NCBI GenBank assembly: GCA_040954595.2
Contig: CM082595.2
Coordinates: 5,518,001-5,582,000, forward strand
DNA from: Balanoglossus misakiensis
Taxonomy: Eukaryota > Hemichordata
DNA: 64,000 bases
Reading direction: 5' to 3'
Every line of letters begins with the position of its first letter. Position 1 is the first letter of the stretch. This document shows, piece after piece, positions 27,001 through 35,335 of this stretch. Below the pieces are notes generated by a model, which had not been told where the DNA came from, did not search any database, and saw only the letters and a program-made list of their open reading frames with translations. Made by a program: the position numbers and the translations under genes.

Positions 27001-30000
27001 GTGAAACCTTAGCTCTCTGACATACGGTGTGGGAAAGTTCATCTCTGTCCAATAATTCCCGATCTCATTCTTGTCATTGTAAAGTCTATACATTTACCCC
27101 TAACAAGAAAATATAGAGTTTTGATGGTTTTCTTCAGGAGGAGATATAATAGCAATGCTCTGGGGAGTGGGTTGAATAACAATTGATCTTGCCTAGGCCT
27201 TTTCCATGGTAACCGTGGCTGGACTGGTGGCACACAGGTGACTGTACAATTCTGAATACGAGCGTGCCCACTAATTATCTGTACAATGGTTCAGCAGGGG
27301 GTAATGACAATGGGGGAAATTTCCCACACTACAGCTGTAAACACTACTTCATCCCTGCATAATTGGTCTTGTGTCATCTTCGGAAACCTGTTTGCAGTCA
27401 AGACGACAGAGTTGGGGAGGAGGGTGTGTCATACATACCTCTTGCTCACAAAATTTCCATCTGTTCATCATCAAACCGCCCAATTCTCCTTGCCAATATA
27501 GTTTTCACTGGGATTTTTTCTGTTTCATTTTTTACAATTTTTTTTACATGTAATATACACTGTAGCTGTGTATATTTTTGTTAGGATTTACAATTTCTGA
27601 TGATATAGCCCAAAACTGCTGAAAAGATACATTGGGTACATTCCCAGCATCAAAAGTGTGATATAAAAAATACCAGTGAAAGATAAAGCTGTTATTTGCT
27701 TCAGAATTGGCAATGGTTCAGATCACAAAGAAAATCACTATCACAACATCACACGTAATCTCATTCTAACATGTAGCTGATGAGTACATAGGCCATCTCA
27801 AGACAGCCACGGAAAGTCTTGCCAGTGTAACGATGGATGATGTACCAGGAAGCCAGTCACAAACTGTTTTACTCTCAGATGTGTGGCTGACTGATGATTC
27901 CATTCATTTGAACACCATGGTTTTAACCTGGGAGTCTGATGTAGCCAATCAACAATGCTCAAGTCCTCGGGTAGATGACTCTTTGTGTGGAGGAAATCTA
28001 CGTCGCACTTAAGATTGTTGTGCTACACACACCCTTAAGATTATTGTGAACCAAAATGTCACAAACATCGATCTTCGGTTCTGCTGTCAGCAATGTCTGG
28101 ACTACAATACAATATGCATGTAACCAAAACAGCCGATCAGTCTCATTTCTACCCCATACTGTGGTATTGTCCATTCACCCACAATGCACCGCTCAGTAGG
28201 AGACAACCAGAATGCTGTTGCGGTGCAGTGTGGGAAAACGAGACAATATAGGAGGTATCACACCAGTGGTGTACATGTATGCGGAATAAAAGGCAATTGA
28301 AAGATTAAGCCTACCCTGTCAGACAACGCGTTGTACTTGATGGCCATCTCGTCTCGATCGGCCCGGCTCTGCGACAGGAGGTCCTCCACTCGACCCAGCT
28401 CCTTCTGCAGCATGGAATTCTCTTCCTGCAGGTGCTGGACTGCCGGAGACGTCATGCTTCCGTCTGCCCCGCTCAAGTCTTCCGTTGAGAGATTCTTGGT
28501 GATGATCTCCCGGATTTTGGCCGGCACTTTCGTCGGACTGTCGTCTTCTCCGCGGACGCTCGGGACCTCTTCACCTTCTTCCTTCTTCAAGATGGTGTCC
28601 TCAAGTCTCTGTTTGACAAAAGAAAATAATCATGGCAATAGTCAGTTTTCGTCAACAGTCATGTAATCGACAGTAGCCTGGTCACCATACCCAGTGTGTG
28701 GGTCTATCTAAAACACACTGGGTACGGTTGACCAGGGTAAATCGACAGCAGTAAGGCCTGAGTTTCTCCTGATTACCGGTACTGGTTCTTTACAGGGAGA
28801 TATTTGATGAAAATCAGACTTGGAATTCACAAAGATTAAGCTATGGCAGCATGACTGATTCCAAGTATTGTCTGTGAAACATATTTCTAAATATCAATTA
28901 AATTTAATTTATCAAGATGGCAATTAAATTTCATTTATCAAATTAACTTTTCTAAGCCCCCTTGAGATGGAATAATAGAAACCATTATCGTAATTTCCAG
29001 CCCATTAATCTGCATCATTGATGAAGTTTTGGGACACAGGGACCCAAGGTCAAAAGACAAGTAGTTTCTTTGTAAAGAAACGGTACAACAACGGTCGTTT
29101 ATAGTTGTAGCACAAGTTAGGTATTTGGGGGTATTAAAATTGTTGGCAATAGCCATCACTGATTACACCGCCACCGATATGATAAATATTCGCTTGGTGT
29201 CAAACAGGCAGCAAGGTCCACCATTTGGCACCGTGCCAATATTTTGAGGATTTGAATGAAAGGGGTCTGGCAGCTGATTTCTGCCACAATACAACCGTCA
29301 ACTTGTCTTCTAATTAGGAGCAATGCTGGCAGATGATTTAAAACGTGTGATATTTTAGGGTTTCTCACATTAGATCTTCCAAATAACCCAAACAAGATGA
29401 AGAAGCCCTTTAAACAATTATGTAACACACAAATCCAGTCATCAAATATTCGCTAATATCAAAAGCATACAGTTCAGTTCTAAGTATCCATTGATCTAGA
29501 CAAAGTAACGGGCGGATATGCGTTAATGGGGCCATTCACGCAACAATTTGAATGATATAGCCTTCACAATCGGCTATATTAATTCTAACGGAACCATAAA
29601 CGAGAATAAATATTCGAGTGAGACGCGCTGGCCAGTGCAGTGTGTAACTAGATTGCCACATGTCACCGGCAGTGTGATCGCAGCGAGAGGTCACCCACAA
29701 AATGTATGAACACTGGATGTGTGATTAAATCGCAAGGTGGTTCGGTGCATTAGAGGAACATACGGCGGCTTTTCTCTCTTGATGGAGATCGCCATTTTGA
29801 GAATTATCCTGACATGTGTATATACTAAACACACAGTGCTTTGATTTTGGAATGGCGTGGTACGTGTGATCTTATATGGTTAAAAAGAGGCGATCGCCCA
29901 TTAGGTACAAGATACGCTCAGATAAAGCGTCGATACCCAAGATTAGGGAAACGTTACAACGTGTTACAACCTGAATGACGTTTTCCAGGCGCTCTCCTCC

Positions 30001-30015
30001 TCTGCCTCGACTCAT
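1..30015 (-). CDS. CROCC: Rootletin (CROCC), 5' part of the gene, 12 exons, partial at the 3' end
   Basis: Rootletin polymerises into the ciliary rootlet below basal bodies and into fibres linking the two centrioles. The model joins exons 29971..30015, 28315..28608, 6134..6319, 5846..5929, 4679..4806, 3179..3344, 2670..2776, 1940..2167, 1426..1725, 861..1035, 210..409 and 1..30. All junctions are GT-AG and keep frame, giving about 647 residues of a protein that is about 2000 residues in human. From my knowledge of human rootletin, matching blocks are the IREI-TKNLS segment, EEN-LQ-EL-RVEDLLSQSRA, KLQAYQ-GQQRQAQLVQ-LQ, LEEEQQRSASLA and NSMLREQLDQA, FANEHSRLL-WR-VVGFRR, LRD-AQAV and ALQKRQLQV. 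Apart from an SP/RS-rich linker (about residues 514-553) it is heptad-like coiled coil. The gene continues beyond base 1. Alternative leaders and a cassette exon are listed separately. Confidence 0.95.
103..184. repeat. Fragment of MITE family A
   Basis: The right-hand half of family A is present, with 'ctataaaggccagttta' and 'gccac-atagacaggtttga'. The left half and its terminal repeat are absent. Confidence 0.7.
210..409 (-). CDS. CROCC: Rootletin exon 11
   Basis: The exon has 66 codons plus two bases (phase 2). It begins ELHAKLQSNKDQADSLRKQL, equivalent to the human ASQDLLGTLRKQL segment, and continues as a very Asp/Arg-rich coiled coil ending NALEVTG. The acceptor (CCTTGATAG) has a poor pyrimidine tract; the donor is AAG/GTAGGA. 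Confidence 0.9.
410..860 (-). other. Rootletin intron 10, no gene
   Basis: This is an AT-rich intron of 451 bases. I see no repeat copy, RNA gene or coding exon in it. Confidence 0.8.
861..1035 (-). CDS. CROCC: Rootletin exon 10, SP/RS-rich linker
   Basis: One base completes a split Arg codon; 58 codons follow and the exon ends at phase 0 (AGG/GTACGT). The first forty residues are a Ser-Pro and Arg-Ser rich linker with several SP sites (SPGPRTLSPTRTLSPSRR), as in the same place of human rootletin. The exon then returns to coiled coil at the conserved AALQKRQLQVR. The SP sites could be kinase targets; that is inference. Confidence 0.95.
1036..1425 (-). other. Rootletin intron 9, no gene
   Basis: The intron is 390 bases of AT-rich sequence with nothing recognisable in it. 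Confidence 0.8.
1426..1725 (-). CDS. CROCC: Rootletin exon 9
   Basis: The exon is 300 bases: one base completing a Val codon, 99 codons (INDLTVSNEKYKIQVAEKEN to LEEETQL), then two bases of an Arg codon. LHAALRDIAQAVIHDADVG aligns with human LQQTLRDLAQAVLSDSESG. The donor is CAG/GTACGT. Confidence 0.95.
1940..2167 (-). CDS. CROCC: Rootletin exon 8
   Basis: One base completes an Arg codon, 75 codons follow (DLAHLRADMTRMARNVHSAC to SKAELQA), then two bases of a Val codon. Two overlapping donors exist at the end (GTGTAT and, two bases on, GTATGT). Only GTATGT keeps frame with exon 9, so it was chosen. Confidence 0.93.
2427..2592. repeat. TA-flanked MITE, family A (166 bp)
   Basis: The copy starts TA-CAGTCAAACC and ends GGTTTGACTG-TA. 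The interior reads as diverged copies of 'tagtggccac' and 'ctataaaggccag'. The CAGT ends with TA target sites are typical of Tc1/mariner-derived MITEs. Sister copies are at 52938..53118 and 63427..63592, and a 3' fragment lies at about 103..184. It sits in rootletin intron 7 (2168..2669), which holds nothing else of note. Confidence 0.85.
2670..2776 (-). CDS. CROCC: Rootletin exon 7
   Basis: The exon has 35 codons plus two bases, with a TTTACAG acceptor and an AG/GTTAGT donor. SFNDYFANEHSRLLTMWRDV-VGFRR is a near match to human SFNAYFSNEHSRLLLLWRQV-VGFRR, one of the most conserved parts of the family. Confidence 0.97.
2970..3133. repeat. TA-flanked MITE, family B
   Basis: The element starts TACAGTAAAACCTGTCTAA and ends TAGACAGGTTTCACTGTA. 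The inverted ends (ACAGT(A/G)AAACCTGTCTAA) are clear. A diverged copy is at about 50356..50500. It lies in rootletin intron 6. Confidence 0.8.
3179..3344 (-). CDS. CROCC: Rootletin exon 6
   Basis: One base completes an Arg codon, then 55 codons. The start SASLAHVNSMLREQLDQATS matches human SASLAQVNAMLREQLDQAGS, and it continues ANQQLTADINKLTQDW to the end RDEEQ. The acceptor is TTGGCTCAG and the donor CAG/GTGAGG. Confidence 0.97.
3345..4678 (-). other. Rootletin intron 5, no gene
   Basis: The intron is 1334 bases. Between about 3405 and 3500 there are overlapping short palindromes (acatgtgactgtcacatg, gttaacatgttaac). Its last part holds the 39-bp tandem duplication at 4553..4630. No exon was recognised. 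Confidence 0.75.
4553..4630. repeat. 39-bp tandem duplication
   Basis: Two head-to-tail units (4553..4591 and 4592..4630) begin aagtgtacacttttcatttt and differ at one base (gcagagta versus gtagagta). The near identity suggests a recent duplication. Confidence 0.9.
4679..4806 (-). CDS. CROCC: Rootletin exon 5
   Basis: The exon has 42 codons plus two bases of an Arg codon, with a TGTTCACAG acceptor and an AG/GTGAGT donor. It reads LRNTTDSLATRLESTEHRLM and then EHSTDLESALIKLEEEQQ, which aligns with human HSQDLESALIRLEEEQQ. Confidence 0.96.
4807..5845 (-). other. Rootletin intron 4 with a CpG-rich patch
   Basis: The intron is 1039 bases. Most is AT-rich, but 5397..5640 is dense in CpG. On the plus strand this patch contains an ATG-led open stretch (5573..5629) ending in GAG/GTACGT. 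No downstream partner exon was found, so it is not called as a gene. Confidence 0.5.
5846..5929 (-). CDS. CROCC: Rootletin exon 4
   Basis: The exon has 28 codons, phase 0 at both ends, with a TGTTTCAG acceptor and an AGG/GTAAGG donor. VLQYKRKCGELENQL matches human ILQYKKRCSELEQQL. Confidence 0.96.
6134..6319 (-). CDS. CROCC: Rootletin exon 3
   Basis: The exon has 62 codons, phase 0 at both ends. It reads LETSLKPEVDKGDSIQGRDM, then NIELRRKL, and the family signature YKRKLQAYQDGQQRQAQLVQ. Human has YRRKLQAYQEGQQRQAQLVQ. Its start is the natural continuation of exon 2 (human NAVNERLEQAL). The acceptor is ACTTTCAG and the donor AAG/GTAAGA. Confidence 0.98.
6320..6892 (-). other. Intron between exon 3 and the cassette exon, no gene
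   Basis: This is 573 bases of AT-rich sequence. I see no repeat or RNA structure in it. Confidence 0.75.
6893..7843 (-). CDS. CROCC: Large in-frame cassette or leader-associated exon of rootletin (317 codons)
   Basis: A minus-strand open stretch of exactly 951 bases has an acceptor (TGTGTATGTTTAG) and a donor (CGG/GTAAAT), both at phase 0, so it can be inserted without breaking frame. It starts WESAFKGEPPADLG. Residues about 20-85 are Ser-Pro rich (SSPGDLSPRS, SPLPSPRRSAS). About 95-130 may form a short acidic helix (IELKEVNIELATLLEVAKAQ). The middle is Lys/Glu/Pro-rich with a repeated EKPVKD. The last 80 residues are basic (RRRPERQRRPEMKR) and end RPVTYRDYSPLSHSYRRM-TVPSLR. I do not recognise it in vertebrate rootletin, where the flanking segments are continuous. 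An in-frame stop lies just before the acceptor, so it needs an upstream exon. It could serve all isoforms or only those started by the intronic leaders. Confidence 0.75.
7844..9750 (-). other. Intronic stretch without a recognised gene
   Basis: This is AT-rich sequence with short CpG-containing spots near 8500. No repeat copy or exon was identified. Confidence 0.6.
9751..9792 (-). CDS. Candidate alternative rootletin leader exon (14 codons)
   Basis: ATG in a strong initiation context (AAAGCCATGGC) opens MASESGSSKASQGW and reaches a moderate donor, TGG/GTGAAA, at phase 0. A CpG-containing stretch lies just upstream (9790-9850). It could splice to the 317-codon exon 1.9 kb away or to exon 3. 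The donor is not strong and an ORF this short can arise by chance. Confidence 0.3.
11680..11733 (-). CDS. Candidate alternative rootletin leader exon (18 codons)
   Basis: ATG with A at -3 and G at +4 opens MAENPTVRLNLILEKLAE and ends at GAG/GTAGAT, phase 0. The 60 bases upstream are rich in CpG (cgtgcgacgcagcgacgac, cgtcgcttcaacg), as expected of a promoter. The Leu/Glu-rich end resembles the amphipathic RLENVIQ of the conserved first exon. A transcript from here would lack exons 1 and 2. Confidence 0.45.
11734..14160 (-). other. Intronic stretch without a recognised gene
   Basis: This is AT-rich intron. I found no transposon ends, RNA gene or convincing exon here. Confidence 0.6.
14161..14289 (-). 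CDS. Candidate alternative rootletin leader exon (43 codons, acidic)
   Basis: The start codon at 14289 (AGAAATGG context) opens MDTDTCNTEVYSQYSVETHI, then KTDSYADSLPELDLISEQ, ending TFDSG at GGG/GTAAAT, phase 0. Codon use and length make it more coding-like than the shorter leaders. Like the leaders at 46.4 and 61.4 kb it begins MD and is acidic. A further in-frame ATG lies upstream (MLAYLTILSW), but the downstream one has the better context. CpG-containing DNA (14480-14560) lies upstream. Confidence 0.5.
14290..18318 (-). other. Intronic stretch; contains one tandem repeat
   Basis: A GATGAT run lies at 14706..14723 and a three-unit repeat at 16352..16725. Otherwise I see nothing that supports a gene in these 4 kb. 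Confidence 0.6.
16352..16725. repeat. Three-unit tandem repeat, unit about 119-134 bp
   Basis: Units begin near 16352, 16471 and 16605, each with a ctgcag/gctgcag start. They share 'ttggagacaacagaacctgt', 'cagagacctcaaa-cat' and 'gacagagtctct-tactttg'. The third unit is the most diverged. The differences suggest old minisatellite-like amplification. Confidence 0.8.
18319..18339 (-). CDS. Candidate alternative rootletin leader exon (7 codons)
   Basis: ATG with G at -3 opens MTSTDYQ and ends at a consensus donor, CAG/GTAAGG, phase 0. CpG-containing sequence (18390-18540) lies upstream. Splicing would place MTSTDYQ on the 317-codon exon or on exon 3. It is very short, so only the good donor supports it. 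Confidence 0.3.
20490..20502. repeat. Cytosine homopolymer (13)
   Basis: A run of 13 C inside the transposon; length is likely variable. Confidence 0.9.
20559..21323 (-). pseudogene. Transposon ORF remnant with a CXC-type cysteine tail, interrupted by TGA
   Basis: One reading frame runs from 21323 to 20559 with a single internal stop (TGA at 20814..20816). The N-terminal part (170 codons) is Lys-rich and ends CKCKKTGCKNNTCK. After the stop it continues KKKGMMCGPGCNCLNCVN and an acidic tail (EIIEEETNNDDNE, DNLDSDDEIAG). The cysteine spacing (CxC, x4, C, x4, C, then CxxxCxCxxC) resembles CXC/TSO1-like zinc-binding tails found in some transposon proteins. The stop falls where the pattern expects a cysteine, one base from TGC/TGT. 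No transposase catalytic core was recognised. Confidence is moderate for a TE-derived ORF, low for function. Confidence 0.6.
22627..22659 (-). CDS. Candidate alternative rootletin leader exon (11 codons)
   Basis: ATG (A at -3) opens MSYIPLQEDPE and ends at a strong donor, GAG/GTAAGA, phase 0. No CpG-rich promoter is visible upstream, which lowers confidence. It could join the 317-codon exon or exon 3. Confidence 0.3.
22660..28314 (-). other. Intronic stretch; one hairpin MITE, no gene
   Basis: The MITE at 24769..24967 is here. Octamer-like ATTTGCAT motifs lie at about 22825-22870. No supported exon was found; two weak leader-like ORFs were rejected. Confidence 0.6.
24769..24967. repeat. Hairpin MITE, family F (TACTGTAAAAC ends)
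   Basis: It starts TACTGTAAAACACTTTATTT-TCGCGAG and ends with the inverse, AAAGTGTTTTACAGTA. Much of the interior is also self-complementary, with repeated tcgcga and cgtgaaa motifs. A second copy is at 56354..56565. Confidence 0.85.
28315..28608 (-). CDS. CROCC: Rootletin exon 2
   Basis: The exon has 98 codons, phase 0 at both ends, with a TTTTGTCAAACAG acceptor and an AGG/GTAGGC donor. It starts RLEDTILKKEEGEE. Then KIREIITKNLSTEDLSG corresponds to human LIREIVTRNLSQ, and HLQEENSMLQKELGRVEDLL, SQSRADRDEMAIKYNALSDR to the human QEEN-LLQQEL-RVEDLLAQ and SRAERDELAIKYNAVNER blocks. This is the conserved rootletin N-terminal domain. Transcripts started from the 9.8-22.7 kb leaders would skip it. 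Confidence 0.98.
28609..29970 (-). other. Rootletin intron 1; contains one hairpin
   Basis: The intron is 1362 bases. It holds an inverted repeat at 28677..28738 (gcctggtcaccatacccagt against actgggtacggttgaccagg). Nothing else was identified. Confidence 0.7.
28677..28738. repeat. Short hairpin
   Basis: Arms of about 25 bases (cctggtcaccatacccagtg and its near-inverse cactgggtacggttgaccag) flank a short loop. A related 'tacccagtgtaggcggtacc' occurs near 2210, so it may be a dispersed foldback. Confidence 0.65.
29971..30015 (-). CDS. CROCC: Rootletin exon 1, conserved start
   Basis: ATG at 30015 opens MSRGRGGERLENVIQ and ends at CAG/GTTGTA, phase 0. Joined to exon 2 it reads ERLENVIQ-RLEDTIL, which fits human ELTLETVIQTLESSVL, so it is the ancestral N-terminus. 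The donor is weak (T at +3). A strongly CpG-rich region lies upstream. Confidence 0.85.
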
Positions 30016-30560
30016 CGTGTTCCAGAAAGATTAGATTTCTGCATACAGCGCGGCCGCATACAAAACGCCGAAATCAACAACACCCGTTCGGTCTTGTTCC
30101 TTTCCCGTGGTCGGTTTCAATCGCCCGTGTGTTCAGTGCGTAGCTCGACAAAGGTCACCCTGTTACTCGATCTCCAGTTGACGTCCGCGGTGTTGCTATT
30201 GCAAGCTATCTCGGGTGACCGGCTGATGTTACGTCGACGAGTCCTCTCCGTTCCTCCAGATCAATTCAACCTTCACACAGGGCACTGCACCGCTACCAGT
30301 CTGTCCGCAACCTGTCTTCGGCCACTGAAAACCGAACCGTGTATCGATACGCTTGGGAGGCGACCCTAATTACCAGCGACGAGGCCTGAAAGCCGGTTAC
30401 ACTTCGATCTGTTTGGCTTCTACGCAAAAAAATCGGGGTCGAAGGGCGATCGACAATGGTCAGCTTTACGTGGTGGGCGTTACCCACGCGCAACCCAAGC
30501 CAACCAAAGCGTCGTGTTACCACGCAACGCTGATAAGACACCGGTACATGCGCGCTAGTC
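30016..30560 (-). promoter_or_regulatory. CpG-rich presumed promoter and 5' UTR of the conserved rootletin start
   Basis: This is the most CpG-dense part of the window (for example cagcgcggccgcatacaaaa, gtccgcggtgttgc, cgtcgacgagtcc), directly upstream of exon 1. The position and composition suggest a CpG-type promoter. No TATA box was identified and the start site is not known. Confidence 0.5.
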
Positions 30561-33500
30561 TAAACAATACTATTGTCCTCCGACAGGGCACTTTACAATC
30601 TCACAATCACACACAAATAATATAATCTTCCGCTTGTGAAAATAGTCCATACAGTCTTAGACAGTATAGTATAAAGTTCCTTTCGCTTTTCTCCGCACGA
30701 AGCTTCACCCTTGATCCCGACTATTATCCACTGATGGCGAAATAACGGACAAAAAATTAAGCTTTTGGCGTCTGTAGCCGTTGGATACAAAAACCGGCAG
30801 ATTAAGACTCGGCAAACAATGAATTGCTTTGCTGTCAAAATGCCAAATTCTGGAACTGCGGTGCCATTGAAAGACAAGTTCCATGCATACAACACCAAGG
30901 TGCAAATGATGAGTTTGTAATCTTCTTGTGGCAGGTGTGAACATTAGAGAAAGCGTCACAGTTGTAAAACAAAAGCACATAGACGCTCATCAATGGACTA
31001 AAGCAAGGTTACATCATTTCACAACATGTTAAAAACAGTAGTAATCACATGTTTTTTTTCTTTTACAAATCTCTTTAAAGTCCATGAATGTCTACAGAAG
31101 ACTGACGACAGCTTGAACAAATGAACTTTTAACTTTAAAAAAATACAACGTTTTATAAGTATTCTGAGAAAAATCACACATAAGTTCTCTCTCACCATGT
31201 TCTGCTAGGTTGTAATGAAAGTATCTTTAGAAATGAAGTTATTATTAAACTGGAGTAATGTGACAGTGAGGATTTTTAACAACAGTTTAAGCTACACCCC
31301 TTGAATTCATTTAATTCATCATTGCATAAATGGTACTTTATCTACTCTCTTTGATCACAACAACTTTTCAATCGCATTTCACACCAGTGTCAATTTAAAA
31401 AAAAATTCTTTTGGAAAAGAGCCTTTCAAATTCTCCTTAAGCGTTCCCTTCTGTATGCTTTTCTCTACTATACACGACAATTCATTAGAAACACTGACTT
31501 CATGAGGTCATAGGTCACAGTAATATGGACTAGGCAGCCATAAAACAAACAAAGCAAAACACACAATGAAGGTATAAGATTTTTTTCCGCTGAATGCAGC
31601 GATTCTCGTAGTGTCAGCGTTCCTGACCTGAGATGTGACCTATCTGGACACAACAGATGAAATAATCTTTTGTGTTTGTGGGGACTGTGGGAGTTAACAA
31701 CCCCAAGGCAGTAAAGACCCTCTGCCCTCTCATAGACATCCTCCCACCCCTCATTTCTGAGCTCCTGTTCAATTTGCTGAAATTCCTTTTTATATGTTTG
31801 ACCAATTGCATCAGTCTTTGCAGCACACAGGAGAATTCTGGTGTATTAATGATGACTAAGAAACCAACACTAGCCCATGGGTTCTACACTTATCAAAGAA
31901 AACAATGGAAATATTGTGATATACATGTACAGTAATTCGTGAGTGGGACTGGGAGATCACCAGTTTATCAAAGCATAATCACCATTAGTTGTCACCAGGA
32001 ACAGAAAACCATCTTTTAATTGCTTCAAGAACAAGGAGCACAAGAAATATTCATAAATGGTTCAACCACTCAATTCACCATACAAATATCTTATTTCACT
32101 GTGAATGATCTTTTTATGTTCAGATATAAATAATTCACATTTTTTGCTAGTCAAAGAAGCAGCTAATTAATTAATTTATCAATTAACTAATTGGTGATAA
32201 TTAAAGGGACAGTGTGAGATTTTTTAGTAGAGCATCAGGATTGTTTGTGCAGATGGCATGATGCATATGAGCCAGTTGGTCATGACAAATATTGGACAGA
32301 AGTTTGCCAATGCCTTTGTTGTTAAGGATGATAAATATTTCTTTGTCTAACTGACCCAGAAACTACAAAGTCAAGGTATGTTCCAAATTCCAACAGAAAT
32401 GGGTCAGGTTGGTGGTAGTCAAATTTTGTCAAGAGAGTCTCACCTAAAGTTAAAAAGTCCGTAGGAGTTAAGGTGATGGGTTGAAAGTTAAATGACAGTT
32501 GTAGAATTCAGAAATGAGAATTGAACGCATATATATTCAGGTATTTAATTTTAAGGACTGGTTATAAACGATTGCCACAATGGAATCTAAGTCATTTGTT
32601 CAAATTTTTTAAAATAAAATTTAGAAAATGATTACAACAGTGAAAATCCAACATTCAGACAGAGCACAGTGGTCAAGGGTTAGTGTCTTTAGTGTTGGTC
32701 GGAGGGAGGGGTAGGGCAGTGTCAAACTGAGGTGAGGGGAGGGGGAGAAGACACACGAGAATACCAAATAAGAAACCGGGATGTTAAATACATATACAAG
32801 ATAATTCTGTTACTGGGCACTACTTTTGCAGTGATTGAAACTAAATATTGTCAAAGTGAGAAACGGATACCAGCAACATTTTCCTGTACATGTTTACAAA
32901 TGTCTGGGAGCTGTTTGTGGCTGGGGCAAGCCATATTTTAGTAACACAAGACCTATGTATAATTTCGACTTTGTCATGCAAACATAAACTGAGCTGTAGA
33001 GAAAATATGCTGAGTGTTAACAGTTATGATTTGAAGAAGGAAGTCAAATATTGACCCGATGTTAAAACACTGAGTAGGAGCTTTTAAGTTGAGAGACATA
33101 ACTGTACACATCTGCACATTCAACGGTTACCGTACAATTCAAATGTAACAGTATAACTCCGTCACAACTATAGCATTGTTTTAATTTTGGACTAGTGCCA
33201 ATTGACTGCATGCAGCTTAAATTTTCAGCCGTGATGCGTACATGCATGCATGAAAATGCAAACTGGATTAATTATGCCAATATTTGATGAATATTTTGAG
33301 TGTTTACACCAGAAGGATTTGTCCTCTGTGAATAAAAACTGGTTGTCTTTTTTCCTGAATTTGCAACTGTGTTGAAGTCAGATTTAGTGGGTCCACATGT
33401 GTATGAACAAAACTCACATCACAATAATTCAGGCACATATTTCATATTCAGATATTGATCGATGCAGTTATCTGACCAGATACCTACATGGTATGTATAC

Positions 33501-34633
33501 CTCAAATTTATTATTTTCTCTACACTAGAAAAATTACTATCTTTGTCAATGTCATGTATACATTGCCTGCCACTATGCAAACACTGGCATTGAATGAGCT
33601 CATATATATACTTCAACAGTATAAAGATTGGCCCTCAGAGGCCAATAGAATCACTCCTTAGTGGCCTACAGTCAATCAGCAACAACATAATGTCCCAGAC
33701 ACTGTCTTTTGTTACACTGCATTTCATTGGTTAAATATACCCTAGAGAATTTGGAGTTAGGAAACCATTGCCTTCACAGCCTTTGTAGATGGTTGTGAAT
33801 CAAATAGGATATGTGAGGTTGATTGTAATGTGATGTGATGTACAGAATTACTACGAGGTTTTTGGTCTTAGAAGCCTTTAAGCAAGTATTGCTTTTTTAT
33901 GGCAGACATGTTAATTCAAAACCATTTGGTTCCACATAAGTGGAGTAATAATGTTTTATGAGTCTTCCTGTGCTTATCGGAGTCAGGCTATTCAAGCAAT
34001 TACACTGATAAGATGTTTTAAAGCTACTTTTAAAAAAATAGAACCACATTGTTATGACTTTAGTATACACCAAGGATAACTTTCAGGAATGTTCTCTACA
34101 TTATTTCATCGCTTAATTTTATTGTTTCCAGCAAGTACAGATGTACATACAAACAAAGAATGGTGTTCCCATATGCCCACTAAAAACAAGTCAACCTTTC
34201 TCCATACTTTTTACCACAATACCACAAATACTCAATTTTATTTGAATTGTTAAAATTTTCACATTCTGTCAGCAGTGAACAATTATCCACAAACACTATG
34301 TAGGATAAACATCATATAAAAACTGCTAGATTCTAGAAATATTCAAAATACATATTTTAAGGAATAAAACTAAATTTTTCAATATACGGTATAGAAACCT
34401 GGTGGTAACAAAAACACTCTGTTGTATTTTGGTAGGTACAGAGGGTGACCGTACAAAGTCCCTTACGAAGAAGTGATGAATTATTTCAACTATTGATCTG
34501 TTTACTCAAACAGAACTGGGACCAACAGGAAGAATATTTGCCAGGTAAGATATTACTAAAAATACCCCCAATTGAATCAGATACTCTGAACTCTAACCGG
34601 TCATGAGACACTAAAAACAACCAATCTGCAGGT

Positions 34634-34827
34634 TTAAAGGTATACAGTCACCCCTAATTTACATCCGCCCATATATGGTTGAAATGGCGTATTTGAGTGT
34701 TCTAAAGAAAATATGGTGGCGCTGTTTTTTTCGCGTGTGCCACCCACTGAAAATCCATGATTGGCTAGATCTCAAGTTTACCATGGTAACTGTCGCTAAA
34801 TTTCCATAGGTGACCGTATACCTTTAA
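34634..34827. repeat. TTAA-flanked MITE, family C
   Basis: It starts TTAAAGGTATACAGTCACC and ends GGTGACCGTATACCTTTAA. TTAA sits at both borders, as for piggyBac- or Kolobok-type insertion. The interior has 'gggtggcacacg' (inverted here) and 'ccaatcatggat'-like motifs shared with the copies at 56836..57013 and 61669..61861; a left-end fragment starts at 37564. Confidence 0.85.
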
Positions 34828-35335
34828 AGGCACGTAAGCTGCAACTGGATAAAAAATTAAAGTTTTAAATAATGTCATATATGTTTTTAATTATGTCTAT
34901 TAAATGATATTTCATGATAATATATCAAGCTCAACACTTATTTATGACAAAATTGCCAAAAATGAAAGAAAAACGAAAATTCCTGCAATTTTAAAAAAAG
35001 TGCAATATTGCAATGAAAAATGAAAATCTGATGTCTCAGTGGTGAACATTTACTTCCATGAGCTCAAGTGGATGATATCATGTTTTGTTTATGAAGTTTC
35101 ACAACCGGAAATGCAACATTTTCATTGTTTCTTGCATTTTCCCACGGTGGCGGCCATAATCGCTTGCGGCAAAGCTTTATTATTTGTCTGGTTAAAACTT
35201 GCATATGCACTCATATTTAGGGTTTATAATGCTTGTGTATAGTTCACTGCCTTCATCTGCATGGACTAATGGTAGTTCAGTTTGAAACAAAAATTATGAA
35301 AATTATCCCAAAAGTTACAGCTTACGTGCCTTTAA
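34824..35335. repeat. TTAA-flanked MITE, family D (512 bp), abutting family C
   Basis: It starts TTAAAGGCACGTAAGCTG and ends CAGCTTACGTGCCTTTAA, about 20 bp of inverted repeat with TTAA at both borders. Its left TTAA (34824..34827) is also the right TTAA of the family C copy. Confidence 0.8.

Noticed and set aside
27439-27471. Leader-like ORF MMNRWKFCEQE with GTATGT donor at phase 0
   Set aside because: No CpG patch and only 11 codons; this pattern is expected by chance in DNA of this length.
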